Positions 46,116 to 58,349 are shown, numbered from the stretch's first letter. The stretch: 64,000 nt of DNA from Melitaea cinxia (GCF_905220565.1 NC_059404.1:12862472-12926471); one strand, 5' to 3'. The notes: generated by a model not told the origin, from the sequence alone. Numbers and translations: made by a program.

Positions 46116-46500
46116 GAGCAATTCTTGTATATAAATATAATCTGAATCTCAGAAACGGCTTCAACGATTATCATGAAATTTAGTATGCAGGGGATTTAGG
46201 GGGCGATAAATCGATATAGCAAGGATTCATTTTTAGAAAATGTCATTTTATCCCTGTTTTTAGGCAATAAAAAAAATGGCTACAATATTGTTAGAATATG
46301 AAGGTAAATTTCGCAATTGTCAATAAAGTTGTAATAGCTCAGGTGGGAAATCAGCCGGTCGGGATCGACCGAAAATGCCACGGTTCAAATCCCCATGTCT
46401 CCAGGTCGATTATTTTTTCCCTTTTTTTTCTAATTGAACTCGTGATTTTTTATTTAAATAACCAGTTCATATTTTTTATTATTATGTCGGTAAAATCGCA
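46116..46500 (+). mobile_element. Composite repeat with tRNA-like segment, copy 2
   Basis: It has the same order as 18393-18750: 'acgagcaattcttgtatata...gcaggggatttagggggcgataaatcgatatagc', then 118 bp not present in copy 1, then a tRNA-like part with TAGCTCAGGTGGG and GGTTCAAATCCC, then a T-rich tail. ATAGC stands at both ends of the extra 118 bp (46216-46220 and 46334-46338). An AAAAT microsatellite follows at 46498-46527. Confidence 0.7.
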
Positions 46501-46529
46501 AAATAAAATAAAATAAAATAAATAAAATT

Positions 46530-48430
46530 TATGGATTCTAGAATAGGATGTGAAAATTTTTTTTCTGTTTAAATTATATTGTTAAACATGAGAATATTAT
46601 ATCATTTATGATAAAAGACAATATCGCACACATGAGCAATACATTTTGAGTAAAAGCATTGTATTATATTTGCAAATCTTACATGGCAAATTTAAAACGG
46701 TATATTGCAATATATACGAGTAAAATAATGACACGAAATTTTTATTGGAATTAATATTGAAAGAAGAAAACATATGATATTAATTTCTGTTTCTTTTTTA
46801 AGTTTTTAGAATGTTTATACATTAAAGGAACCTCGCTTTATCCATCATCGTGTCGAATTGTTCTGTTTAGCGTATAATGTCCACGGGTGACCTTATTTTT
46901 CTCTCTCGGATAACGAATAAGTTGCCTCGGGATAAAACAGTAATTTATCTTTGCCTTAAATGTAGTCGCCAAGACAGGGTAGACTTTTACTGAAAGAAAT
47001 CTTAATAAAAAAAGAAAAAAAAAAACGTTTACGTTTTTGTTTCTCGACCGTAACGAAGAACGTTGTCTAATGACCTTGAGACTAGTGAACATTTATGTTA
47101 CACGTGCTCGACATTGCTATGTGGTTGTAAATTTCGTCATTTATTATATATAGAAGATAAAGAGATAAGAAGATATATATTATATAGAACTCAAAGTCAC
47201 TTTCCTCAGCTAAAAGCAAAAATTAAAAGATCTTAAAAAGACGAAGTGCGCTCTAAAATCGTGTCAAAATTTTGTTTCGAACCGCCTTTTGAAACAATTT
47301 ATAAACAAGTCTCTATAACGTTAAAATTAAATTGCCAAAAGGCCGGCAAAAATGCTTCTACTTTGTTAAAACTTTGGCAGTTTGTTTAAATAAACTCATC
47401 GCTAAATAACGTCGAGGCTTCTTCAGATATCTAAGGACATTGAACGTCCGTTGGTCGGAACTCACTTACAAGGATGACGAAGGTTTTCCGCCTACAAATA
47501 AGTAGCCTAAGATATGATACATTAAGTATATTACTTATAATTCTCGTGGCAGTGCTGGAATTTCTTTAGACCATATATATTTCTAAAAATAGAACTTTGA
47601 AAAAGAACGACTTTTTCTTCAATTATCACCCTTAACTAAATCATTCTGTAAATACAATAAATGGAGGAAACTTTTGAATTTGGTATCCTCTATAAACATG
47701 AGGAAAGTCAAAGTGTAATTTGGATCGCTGATTGGCTGATAATTTCCATATCATAACGACCTATTACAATACTATTACATGCTTAAGATAACAACAGAGA
47801 AAGCTTAAACGTGGTCTCCGAGTCACAATAGGGAACTAAAAAGACGTTAGACGCAAATATGTATACAAATTTATATTTGGCGTCGTAAATTGATCTTTTC
47901 TAAGATCTACATCAGGATTGTGATAGCATCTTCCTTTAATTGAGAAAATAATTAATGCTTTTTGTCATATTTAAATAAATTACATTCATAAATACGTATC
48001 GTAATAAACATCAGTGGTCACAATTATCGGACTGATTTTCTATCCATTACTGAAAAAGCACTCCGTGTATTAGAGGACGCTATTGTATTCAGTCGCATTC
48101 AGAAGCTATTTGATACTGTCTGTCGGTACGTATAGAACAAAATAATGAAGGCTGCATTGTACACTGTATGAGAGGCAATCTCTGCTGAACTCAACGCAGC
48201 GTGAAGATGTGTGCTATACATAGTTAATAATGGTTTATTGAAAAACATTTACTTCTTTGTATTGTATTTTAAAGGTCAAACAGAAAACATATTTAAAAGG
48301 GATAAAAAAAAATTCTTCAAATTTATTGTATTTTTTTTAATTATATTATGGGCTTACTCTTGTCTAACTCTAGAGCAGAGACGAGGTCGAAGATGGAGCT
48401 AGCTCGCCCAGAAGAAGCCTGTTCACTCGC
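46530..48430. other. AT-rich DNA, nothing recognised
   Basis: The minus frame 46838-47092 and plus frame 48211-48402 show no known motif. No repeats were found. Confidence 0.4.
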
Positions 48431-48436
48431 GCTTTA

Positions 48437-49057
48437 AGGCGGATTTATATTTGACTGACGTGTCGTGTCGTGTCGCATCAGAACAGAATCGGTTTCATAC
48501 ATTTTATATGACAACGTTTACATTTATGTGTTATGTCGTGTCGTGATGGCTTCTGATGTGTCGCATCAAAACCGATCCCGATTCGCGTCAGATAAGCGGG
48601 TTACGGGGGATGGTGAAACGGCGCCATCACGACACGTCAGATTAATGTGAACAGTGTTGTGTTATGACGCATCAGCGTCGCTTGTTTATTTACGTAAATT
48701 GTAAAATAATAGTTTATTTGGCTCTTAAAAATTGATGACTTAATTGAAATTGTACGACAATATAATGTTATTTATAATATAAAACATTAACAATATAATA
48801 TATAATATGTTTGTGTTTTTAAGAGTTGCGAGCATTAAAAATTGAATATCTTCTTCAAAATCTCAATCAAAATCCGACGACTCATAGAAGAACATTTCAA
48901 ACGTTTGAACTTTTCTAGAGCTGCGGCTGTATTGATCTACTCCGTGGTATTGATTCAAAATATCGTTATGATGCGTCAGAACACGACATAATAATGTAAA
49001 CGCTTGCCTAATGCGTCATGACACGACACGACACGACAGTCAAATATAAATCCACCT
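48437..49057. mobile_element. TTA-flanked element with CGTGT-repeat inverted termini
   Basis: The left end AGGCGGATTTATATTTGACT and right end (reverse) AGGTGGATTTATATTTGACT are followed on each side by (CGTGT)3-type repeats and GCATCAG/GACGCATTAG, giving inverted termini of about 40 bp. TTA precedes the left end (48434-48436) and follows the right end (49058-49060), as in PIF/Harbinger elements. Read as TTAA it would suit piggyBac, but the two ends are then unequal. The minus strand near 48930-48840 shows an acidic frame with one stop (YESSDFD..DFEEDIQFLMLA), possibly a transposase-start relic. Confidence 0.7.
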
Positions 49058-49061
49058 TTAA

Positions 49062-52000
49062 ACATATTCGGGCTGCTGGGCCGTGCGCATTAAAAATAAT
49101 TATTTGTCTTACGGTTCCATAATCTTTCATTAAATCAATTTATTCTACGCGCCCAGAAAATTTGTCACAAAAATGAATACTTGTTCCAATTTAAATTAAT
49201 AAATAATATTATTTTTTGTATAAATTTAAATACGGATTTTCATTGACGTTCTCAGTCCAATAAAATTATTAATGCAAAAAATTTATCGGATTTAAATAGT
49301 CGAATAAATATTTTAAAATCTTGCTGCATATAAATGAACAACATATTTTAACTCCGCAAATACGTAAATGAGCAGAAGTTGGACAGTAAAAAGAATAGTG
49401 AGAAATATTGAAAATTGAGTGTCTCAGAACTTGTTTTGAGACGTGCTGATTAATCGATGATGTTTCTCTTTACTGTCGAGTATATATTGACTTTATAAAC
49501 AAATGTACCACATGAAGATACAAAACATTTTCACATTTTTAAATAGTCCACAAAACTGACTACAATCGTTTACAAAGTATAAAAGTGTGAAAAGTATGTA
49601 TGTATAATTGAATCTACTATGGACATAATATGCATGACAAACAAAACAAAACAGTTAACTTAAACACAGTGGAAATAACTAGTAAGTAATATAAACATAC
49701 AAAAACCATGAAATATCATATGCATATCGAAAAATCGCGTAAAAGAAAGTGTATTTCTTTCTCTTGTTTTTTTTTTTCTTAATTATTGTTGTATCTACTA
49801 AAAGAGAGTTTTGAATTAATTTTGTCCAGAAATTATTATAATGACAAAATTAACAATTGAACCGTCACTAGCGTAGCATAACACGAGATAGTAGTGAAAT
49901 CCACTAATTACGCCTCAGGGGGAACAAATCTAAAACATTACTCCACCGGGCTTTGTCTTGTGGCGGTGGTAATTATGTACAATTTTACTTCAAACTTCTC
50001 CAGGGCTCACAAAACAAACTGGCACATATCTGAATGTCCTCTCATTTTGAATATAATTTGCATATAGTACCGTACGAAAATTTTCATTGTTTTCTTTGCT
50101 TAATGCTTTCATCATGTGGTAAGCCTTTCTTTAGCTTTAGCGTCTACTGACATATGAACTGTTTTGCTTGATATGTTTTAAATGTCATTTCTTACCACAA
50201 GCACTAAATAAGAAACGTAAATAAGAAAACTTATCTGTTAGTCTCCGTGTTCATATGTCAACAGTATTCTAAACGCTCTAGTGGATAGACTGACACATCA
50301 CAAATATCAGTGTCATTTACTATTAAATAAAAATAACTAAGATTTAGGGTTCGGTAATTTATTCACTTGTAATTAATGTGATATATTTTTAGCACTAAAT
50401 TTAACTTCAAAATTTCTAAAATCAGTGGGTCCAAAATTTTTTTAGTTAATATTATGCGATCCTTTGATTAAATTAATATTTCAATATTTTTTTATGAGCG
50501 AACATGATAGAATACGAATCATTTTTACTATAAGTCGTTTCACACAGTACTACTAATCGAACTTATTTAGTTCGAAAATTCTGAAAAAAAATCTACAAAT
50601 ACATTTATAACATATTTCTGTTAGTGCCCTGAATTTGTGGAAGATAAGGCCTTTCACTCTAACATCTTGATAGCAGGGCATAATACAAATCTGTCTTAGC
50701 AGGTACCGACCATTCAATTTATTTTACAGCTTAACACACTGCCTATCGCTTTGTTCTGATATCAAAGGATACATTACTCTTGGGTACATCTTGAGCATGT
50801 TTGATAAATGATCACGTCATTCAACGTAAGCTTCAGAGAACTCGCCAATCGTTTCATAGTTCTTCTACTTTTTATAGACCAGTTTTTATTCATTTCATTT
50901 ATCCACTCAAGTCAACATATTATGTTATTTGATTACATTTATTAGAACTCGTGCGTAAAAAGTAACTACAGACTATTTTTTTTTCTTGTAATCAGTATAA
51001 TCTGTTTCTCGCAATGGCTACCACTTTCAGATTCGTAACGTGATGAAATGATTAAGACTGTGTTTTTTAAAAACATTAAAAAAAAATACTTTTATTTGAA
51101 TTAATATTTACATTATGTACATAGGACAGGAAATAATCCATAACTTCTTCCAGTTGTTTACGTTTTAAAATGGTCAAGTGCGTCTCGCCCCACACGATTA
51201 GGGTCACGCATATCCTATACGTCACATTTAATGTGCCCTTAGCTGACTTTTTAGCCGGCAAAACATTTGATGCTTTCAGAAAGGGAATTTGTGTTTCTCG
51301 TATTTCGCTGTGTCATAGCTATGTGAATTGTACAGCTTGTTGCCTATATTCTTGAATTTACAGTTTATCTTCTGTATCTTTAAAAGATAGAATTTTGCGT
51401 TATTAAAGATTTAGGTTTTCTTTTGTTTAAAAGTAATCAAATGAAATTTATTTCAGAATTAAAAGTTCAAATGTCATTTGTCAATAATGTTCAATTGTCC
51501 ATTTCATTCTTTCAAATTTTAAAAATCTATTTTTATCTTATGACAAATGACATAGTTCACGAAAAAATACGTATATTTTAAGTCAGTTTCTTTTAAAATA
51601 AAACAAAGGAATTCTCAATATGAAGTGATTCTGTAATTCTCAGAGCTATCTTTACTTTATGGAGTTTAGACAAAGTTTATCCGCCTTTTAAAGATCTTTC
51701 AGTTAGAAAATCAAGTATAAGTTGACTCCTGAAGTTATTGTTATATTCATTAAATAGCTTTCAATTTGTTTTATGGAACAAAACCTTTTGTGACTCCAGT
51801 GTTGCTATGAAATTAATATTTTAAAGACAAAGGTAGGCCGTTCACTAATTAAGTATTAGGTAATAATCGTATTGATGATTTGATGTATATGTGATAAGTG
51901 TTTTGAGGGGGATTTTGGTTCAGACTTCACGGTGTAAAATGTTAAATTGCTTAATCTAAAACTTTTACAGTGGATAAACTTTGTCATATTCACAAAAAGG

Positions 52001-52465
52001 CTTTTCACAGCAAGAATTCTTTTAATGGAAATGTTTATATGCAAACTTTCAAGTCAATATTTAAAGATTTTTTTCTTCCTTTATGTAACCCTTTTAACAG
52101 TCAAACTTTGAAACTATACTTCTAAGCGAGCCCTTAAGTCACAAAAAGAACTTTCTGAATTTCATGTTCCTTTTTTAGTACTTGAGCTGTACTGATGATC
52201 AATCCATCTAATAAACACCTTTTTATTGCTTTAAATAATAAATTTGTAGATTTTGTTTGTTTTTTTTTTTTTTTTTAATTTTAGGTATTTTTTAATCGTT
52301 TCAAGTCTTGAAAATACATATGTAAGAGGATTCAAGTCTTAGACAAAAATTTAGAATAAGTCATTTTTTGTTTTGAATTAATCTTGTGATTAAACTACCG
52401 TTTCTTTTCTGTTATTTAACTATTTTTTTATACATGTGTAGAGATTGTTTATACATGTATATAAT
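49062..52465. other. AT-rich DNA, no gene established
   Basis: Frames at 51076-51261 (minus) and 51170-51355 (plus) overlap each other and match nothing. A pocket at 49900-49970 is slightly GC-richer. No repeat family was recognised. Confidence 0.4.
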
Positions 52466-52471
52466 AATTGT

Positions 52472-53068
52472 GTTTGCTCGCAAACGAAAAAAAAACCGAC
52501 TTCAATTACATCGACGAGTAATACAACGTAGATCGACGAAAAAATTGTCAAGTAACTACGCGTTATCAAAGATTACTCAAAAAGTAGTTATCAGATCTCG
52601 ATAAAATTTATATGTGACCACATGATAAATATTAGCTTTTGATTAAATTAAAAATTATCAAAATCAGTACACCCAGTAAAAAGTTATTGCGGATTTTCGA
52701 GAGTTTCCCTCGATTTCTCTGGGATCCCATCATCAGTGCCTAGTTTCTTTATCATGGTACCAAACTACGGATATCCCCTTTCCAACAAAAAAAAGAATTA
52801 TCAAAATCGGTACATACAGTAGAAAGTTATGCGGTATAATACAACGTAGGTCGACGAAAAAAGTGTCAAGTAAAAACGCATTATTAGATATAACTCGAAA
52901 AGTAGTTGTTAGATCTCAAATAAATTTAAATGGGACCAATCGGCAACACTAACTTTCGATTTAAAAAAAATTGTCGAAATCGGTCCACACGGTCAAAAGT
53001 TCTGATGTAACATACATTAAAAAAAATACAGTCGAATTGAGAACCTCCTCCTTTTTTGGAAGTCGGTT
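52472..53068 (+). mobile_element. GAAGTCGGTT-family element, longest copy
   Basis: The external hairpin GTTTGC-tc-GCAAAC is at 52472-52485. The core runs from AACCGACTTC at 52494 to GGAAGTCGGTT ending at 53068 (575 bp). It has all blocks seen separately in other copies: 'acaacgtag.tcgacgaaaaaattgtcaagtaa', 'gagagtttccctcgatttctctggga', 'tatcatggtaccaaac', 'gatatcccctttccaacaaa', a second 'cggtataatacaacgtaggtcgacg', and 'cagtcgaattgagaacctcctcc'. It is the best reference copy in the window. The frame 52386-52604 is a shadow. Confidence 0.82.
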
Positions 53069-53069
53069 A

Positions 53070-53785
53070 AAAATATGTGTATATTCGTAATTTAGTCATG
53101 AATAAATTACGCTAACTCTAGTATAAACTTTGTCGAGGTTAGGTGTTAATCGTACAGTTAATTAGCCGAAAGGCACGCCGTCAAATATATTCACAACTGC
53201 GACACTATTTGTTACATATTATCTTGCTCTGTTTTACTAATTTATTATTTACTTATTTTTTATTTACTGCTTTGTCATACTTTTGCACTTCCATAAAGAT
53301 CAGTTTTATAAAATTGTGTTCCTATGCTATTTATAAAATCTTTCATGAATTTTTGTAAACATATACCTATAACCATTTTTTTTTTTATTGTATGTATTTC
53401 GATTTACAAATTGTATTCAATTTCAAAACGAAATCACAAAGCTAACTACCAAAACGTTCAAATTGGGGTATAATGGAAAACTTTCTTCGTATATACTAAT
53501 TAAGAAAAAAGAAAACCTGAAAGAGACTTTCGCTTTCATGTTTGCCCTGCGCTTTTCACGAAAAATTTTACTTTTTTAAATGTTGCTGAGTAATGTTTTG
53601 TAAAGATTCTAATTGTTTTTTTTTCCTATTTTTGAACTTTAATACCGTAAAACATTATTTACAACGAAAAATAAGTAACCCTTTTACATTTTTTTTAATG
53701 CTAAGAATGTTGCAAACTTGTGTACGATGGTAAACAAAGTTTATGATGTATGCTTGGAATAGTTTGAATCGCTTCGCTGACACTA
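53070..53785. other. AT-rich DNA, nothing recognised
   Basis: Short F/Y/I-rich plus frames only. Confidence 0.4.
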
Positions 53786-53789
53786 ACCT

Positions 53790-53905
53790 CTTACCCTCCC
53801 AAAGAACTTTGGCTACCTCACTCACCACAGGAACACAACACTGCTTGTGAGCAGAATTATTTAGCTCTAATCTTCTATAAATTTGACGTACTACCTCAGG
53901 CGGAC
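53790..53905 (+). mobile_element. Fragment of the 27.4-kb dispersed repeat
   Basis: 'ctcactcaccacaggaacacaacactgctt', 'ttatttagctctaatcttctataaa' and 'gacgtactacctcaggcgg' align with the middle of 27405-27700. Confidence 0.65.
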
Positions 53906-54235
53906 TTAAGCTTTTAGCAGTAGTAATAAAAACTGAGAAAAATTACATGTGTCTACATGCATATATCAATAAATGATATATAAACAGACGGACAAGATCT
54001 CCATTGCTGGCATACTGTGTGTGAAAGTTTACCTTACACAAAGTGTACAAACATTAACAGTTTTACAGTTTTTACAAAGTATTCCGTGTAAAAGATTTAC
54101 CTTTTATAAAGTAAGCGACTACGATAAAGGGATATTTGTATATTGATAGGGAGAGTTGTTGATAGGCTAAATAGTTAGTCAGTCCAAAGTCAGGCTCCAC
54201 GCTTTTACTCGATAGAAGATGAGTTCTTTCGTAAT

Positions 54236-54330
54236 CTTAATATATAAAACAAAGTCGAATTTGTTCGACACTTATAACTCGAGAACGGATAGATCGGCTT
54301 TAATGATTTTCGCAGTATTGTTTTTGTCTA
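54236..54330 (+). mobile_element. Dispersed repeat fragment ('ataactcgagaacgg')
   Basis: 'atataaaacaaagtcgaatttgttcgacacttataactcgagaacggatagatcggctttaatgattttcgcag' matches the distal part of the repeat at 38410-38612 in its other orientation. Confidence 0.6.
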
Positions 54331-54599
54331 CATCCCGAATAGCCGAGTAACTATTAAAACAATGGAAAATTAACGAAAAAATAAAATTAAAGAAATAAAA
54401 AAAATTCAATACAAAATGTTCGTGGGTTTCGTAACTGTCAAACATTTAATATCCATCCCGTCGACACGGTAAACCTTCTCCTCAAATTAAAGAACGTATT
54501 TAAATAAAGGTTTCGAATCGACAAGATATATTCACAATATTGTATGTATGTGTCGTATTTTAGATTTTAAAAATGTATAATAATGTTAGTAATGAAAAT

Positions 54600-54850
54600 A
54601 GTTTAACATATAAAAAAATTAAACTCCTTTACGTACGCTTGACTTGGAGAGTAAGCTGGTAAATGCGTGACGAGAGCGTTACGAAAAGTGAGATCGGGTG
54701 AGGCGAACGGAGTAAGAGAGAGGGGGGAGCGAGCACACATTTCCTTTCTCTCTTTCTCTCGTTTTGTATATCTAAAAGACAGTACAGGCCTGTTCTGCAG
54801 ACCTATTACTACAGAAGTTTTTCTTCAGTCATGGGGTCTAAAGCACACAT
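54600..54850. mobile_element. GC-richer repeat fragment, unassigned
   Basis: 'cgagagcgttacgaaaagtgagatcgggtgaggcgaacgg' and 'gttctgcagacctattactacagaagtttttcttcagtcatgggg' look like parts of a repeat seen in other Lepidoptera, but I cannot name it. The frame 54667-54858 runs across the junction and is not a gene. Confidence 0.4.
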
Positions 54851-54861
54851 TTTTTTGACAA

Positions 54862-54989
54862 ATATACATAGAAATAATACTTGTATAAATATATAAATAC
54901 CAATTTTATACCCATACTCCGCATTGATTCGAATCTACAACTCGCAGAGCAAAAAGCAAACCTACTACAAACTGCGCCAACGGCTAGTC
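54862..54989 (-). mobile_element. SINE family 3, decayed copy
   Basis: On the minus strand, 'gactagccgttggcgcagtttgtagtagg' and 'gattcgaatcaa' correspond to the head and B box of 17086-17320, followed by an AT-rich body. Several substitutions damage the B box. Confidence 0.62.
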
Positions 54990-55597
54990 GAATATTACTT
55001 TCCAACAAGTAGTTTTTCTGGTAAAGCCGTGGTCCGCTGAGGAAAACATAAAAGCAGGTGCCATCTGACCTCTGTAACCCATTAGGACAACCTTTTTTGT
55101 TGGGGCAACAACAAAGTTTTGTCTTAATGGACAACTAGGGCAACCTTACACATTTAAATAATCACTTCACTTTTTATATTATATTTTTACGTTATTTTTG
55201 TAATTTAATAGTAGCAAAATTGATGGGATTATTTTTATTCTCTTTGCTTAAATTATTACATTACCTATAAGTGTATATTTTATCGTAAAATCTTAAATGC
55301 TTAACATTTTTATCAACAAGCTTCTATCTCTCGCGCTTTATAAGTTTCTATCATACAAACTCTTCATGAAACTCCCAAATTATATGTTAAGGGTGTAATT
55401 TTAATATCGGCTTTAGAAATTCTTCAACCCTAATTTATCTTCCGGTTTTGATGTGTATTTTCTGTTAATGAATATGCTTAAATGCTGACTTTGAATAAAT
55501 TTGCCTAAATCGTATAATTATTGTTAAATACATTTGTATATGTTTCAAGATTTATGTTTAGCTTCAATAATTTTCAATTTGTTTTAATTGTTCACAG

Positions 55598-55643
55598 GTA
55601 AGATATTAAAAGATGAGTTCCAAGCTGAATACTAAAACTCTGG
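55598..55643 (+). other. Candidate small coding exon with start codon
   Basis: A pyrimidine-rich acceptor ('ttttcaatttgttttaattgttcacag') precedes 55598; then come 15 bases, ATG at 55613 in a good context (AAAAGATGA), nine further codons (SSKLNTKTL), one base and the donor G|GTATGT at 55644. Such an exon would follow a 5'-UTR intron. I do not recognise the peptide. CAG|GTAAGA at 55595-55603 also looks like a donor, which weakens the reading. No partner exons were found in the window. Confidence 0.3.
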
Positions 55644-55649
55644 GTATGT

Positions 55650-56450
55650 AAAACTGTGTTTTCTTTTTATTGACAACGGTTTCACAGTACTACGATCATA
55701 TTTCTTTTATAACGTTTTATTTTGTCACTTACGGATAGTAATTTTGACTGCTAATATTAAACAATATTTACTATAAAAATACATATATACCAGTATCATT
55801 CTTAGATAGATATTTGAAATAGACTACAAAGTGTAACTAGCAAAATAATGATGCAACGCCATCTAGCAGAATTTCCTTGTAGCTTTTAGTTTTTCATGAC
55901 GTAAATGTCGGTGGTGAAAATGCGAACTAACTCTATGTGGCTGCCCAAATTCCCGGCTTCAATAGGATTGGCGAATAGGTTTCGAACTAGGTTGTTTGGC
56001 TTACAACTTTGTACAGGCATTTTACGATAGAGGGCAGCACCGGGCTTAAAGGCTGGAAAACTTTTGTCTGAATTGTAAGTTTTTTGGTTATATTTAAAGG
56101 TAACTTAAGACCAACAAAAATGACAAGTTAAGTTGAAATGTTTAATAATTTCATCACACAAATTTAATTTCCTGTTTACAATAAGTAAATAAAAACTAAA
56201 TAATTTACTTAGTGCAATAAAGAATATACACATAAGTTACTAAAACTCGTCATCTTCCTTTTGTGATATATTACTCAAAAATTTTAGAAAAGTTATAAAA
56301 TTATTGTATATTTACTTCATAAATGCAGTGAATGCATTGTACTAAATTAAAAATAAAAAACTTTTATAACACAAGTTTCTATTTAAATACGCTAAAAAGA
56401 TTAAAATAACCTTTTTATCAACATAATTATGAAGTCATTGCACAATTTAT
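55650..56450. other. AT-rich DNA, nothing recognised
   Basis: A mildly GC-richer stretch at 55855-56060 contains 'caacgccatctagcag' and 'gatagagggcagcaccg', inverted gene-poor motifs without assignment. Confidence 0.35.
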
Positions 56451-56454
56451 ATGA

Positions 56455-56895
56455 TACTAGCTGACCCGGCCACGCGTTGCTGTGGCTAAAGTTAAAATTT
56501 AAAAAGTGGAAATAATTGAATTATACGGTATTTCGTTCACTACAAAATAAATTTAATTAATTTTATAGCCTCAACAACACGTGGTAATTATGCTGTTAAA
56601 ATGTAGCTTATATGACACGTTCGTAGATTTACCATAGCAGCGCCATCTATTGATTACTTTCTCAACCCAGTCGAAAGGTATCGACATCTGTTAGAATCAT
56701 TTGGAGTTAACAAATAATTGTGACTGTCAAATAATAACAGACAAATAATTAGCAATAAATTAAAATTGCGACTATAATTTAAGATTTAAACTATCCTATC
56801 TCTCAAGTTGGATCGAACTGCACATGGTGTGCGAATTTTATTATAATCTGTTAAGTGGTTTAGGAGTCCATTGAGAACAAACATTGTGACACGAG

Positions 56896-56898
<3 letters not shown>
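56455..56898 (+). mobile_element. Dispersed repeat ('actagctgacccggccacgcgttgctgtgg')
   Basis: It opens 'atactagctgacccggccacgcgttgctgtggc' and closes 'gttggatcgaactgcacatggtgtgcgaatttta...gtggtttaggagtccattgagaacaaacattgtgacacgagattta', ending in a TA microsatellite (56898-56935). It belongs to the same broad class as 36218-36530. Confidence 0.78.

Positions 56899-56935
<37 letters not shown>
56898..56935. repeat. (TA)n microsatellite
   Basis: About 19 TA units at the tail of the preceding repeat. Confidence 0.9.
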
Positions 56936-56939
<4 letters not shown>

Positions 56940-58190
56940 AAAGCTTGTCGCGAGGTTTAAATACTCGTACTTACTTTTTTAGACAATTTTAAAATTTAAA
57001 ATCAATCAGATCAACTTATTTAATTTCCTTGTTAATCGCGACACAAACATACATTATAAGTTAAATAAAAGTTTTTAAAATGTACTAAATATTTAAAAGA
57101 AAATAGCTATTTTTACAAGCTTGGCATGTAAACATATATAAAACGATATTGTATTATATGTTTGAAGCAATTTGCAGTTATTGAGAACACCGGTCATAAA
57201 TATGGCCTTTGTCGCCCGCCACATGCTAATAATGCCGTTTTTCTGCGTCAATACCAGGCTCTGATACGGCCGCTATCGGATTTACAGACGCATTTGTCGC
57301 GTTCAGATTCCTTTGTTTTCTAGATATATCGCGATATTGATCAATTTCTCTTAGACTAATTTTGTTGTAATAATAAATAATTAAACTTTTAGAGCTAATT
57401 TTTTGCTTAATTACTACATAGTATAAAACAAAGTCGCTTCCCGCTGACTGTATGCTTAGATCTTTAAAACTTCGCAACGGATGTTGATGCAGTCTTCTTT
57501 AGTAAATAGAGTGATTCTAGGGGAAGGTTTATATGTACAATACATGCTAATTATATGTCTATCTTTCTTGAGTAACCTCAAAAGAAAACATTTGTAATGT
57601 CTAATGACAAAAAAGCTGTGACAAAAAATCGTAATATATTTAGTATCAGCGTTGCACCCGTGCTAAGCCTGGGCGGGTCGCTATTATGTTAATAAAATCT
57701 ATATTCTTCAATTTAAACATAATTTCAGTAATTTTAAATATTAAAAATCTATTTCGCCTAATGTTTTTAGGATAGAAATGATAAAATTGTACAGGATTCT
57801 ATGATAAAGTAATGCAATCTCATTTTATTTATACATAGTAATTGATAGAATAACTATTTTTATCGACATTGCGCTCCTAATTTTACCTAAATTATTTAAT
57901 TTTCCGTGTGATAAAATGTACCATGAAATTGAATTGCGAAATAAATTATGACAAGTGGAAATCAACGCAGGTAAAAGCGTAGGCGTCAGGTATTATATTT
58001 TTCTCTGGAGTATTATAAAAATTGTTACGTTTTTATCTTTAATTGCACTGGCTTGTAAAAACTTTTTTATGTTATTGAGCTGAACTACTCATAAACGATA
58101 TTGCATGGTACCAATTTTATGGACAATGTGTTTGTGTGTTTCTGTCACTTCCAGAAGGATTTGGATTCGATAGTATTCGTTAGTGTATTT
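56940..58190. other. No gene established; GC pocket at 57190-57310
   Basis: The pocket 'ggcctttgtcgcccgccacatgctaataatgccg...accaggctctgatacggccgctatcgg' stands out from AT-rich surroundings. Minus-strand frames through it have no known motif and no clear splice sites. Confidence 0.35.
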
Positions 58191-58194
58191 ATAA

Positions 58195-58345
58195 ATGGCT
58201 AGCTTTTACCCGCGACTCCGCTTGAATTTTTTACTGATAAAAAGTCTCTTATGTTACTTCTAAATATCTCATAAGAATAGATGTACAAAGTTTCATGATG
58301 ACCGGTTAAGAAGTTTTCGCGTGAAACCGTAAAAAACTTAGATTC
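58195..58345 (+). mobile_element. Dispersed short repeat ('gctagcttttacccgcgactccgct')
   Basis: 'ggctagcttttacccgcgactccgcttgaa' and 'tgtacaaagtttcatgatgaccggttaagaagttttcgcgtgaaa' are the same blocks as 11541-11720. Confidence 0.72.
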
Positions 58346-58349
58346 ACAT

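Noticed and set aside
48434..49061. Assigning the element to piggyBac from TTAA at both edges
   Set aside because: With TTAA removed, the two ends begin GGCGG and AGGTGG and are unequal; a TTA duplication gives symmetrical AGG ends.
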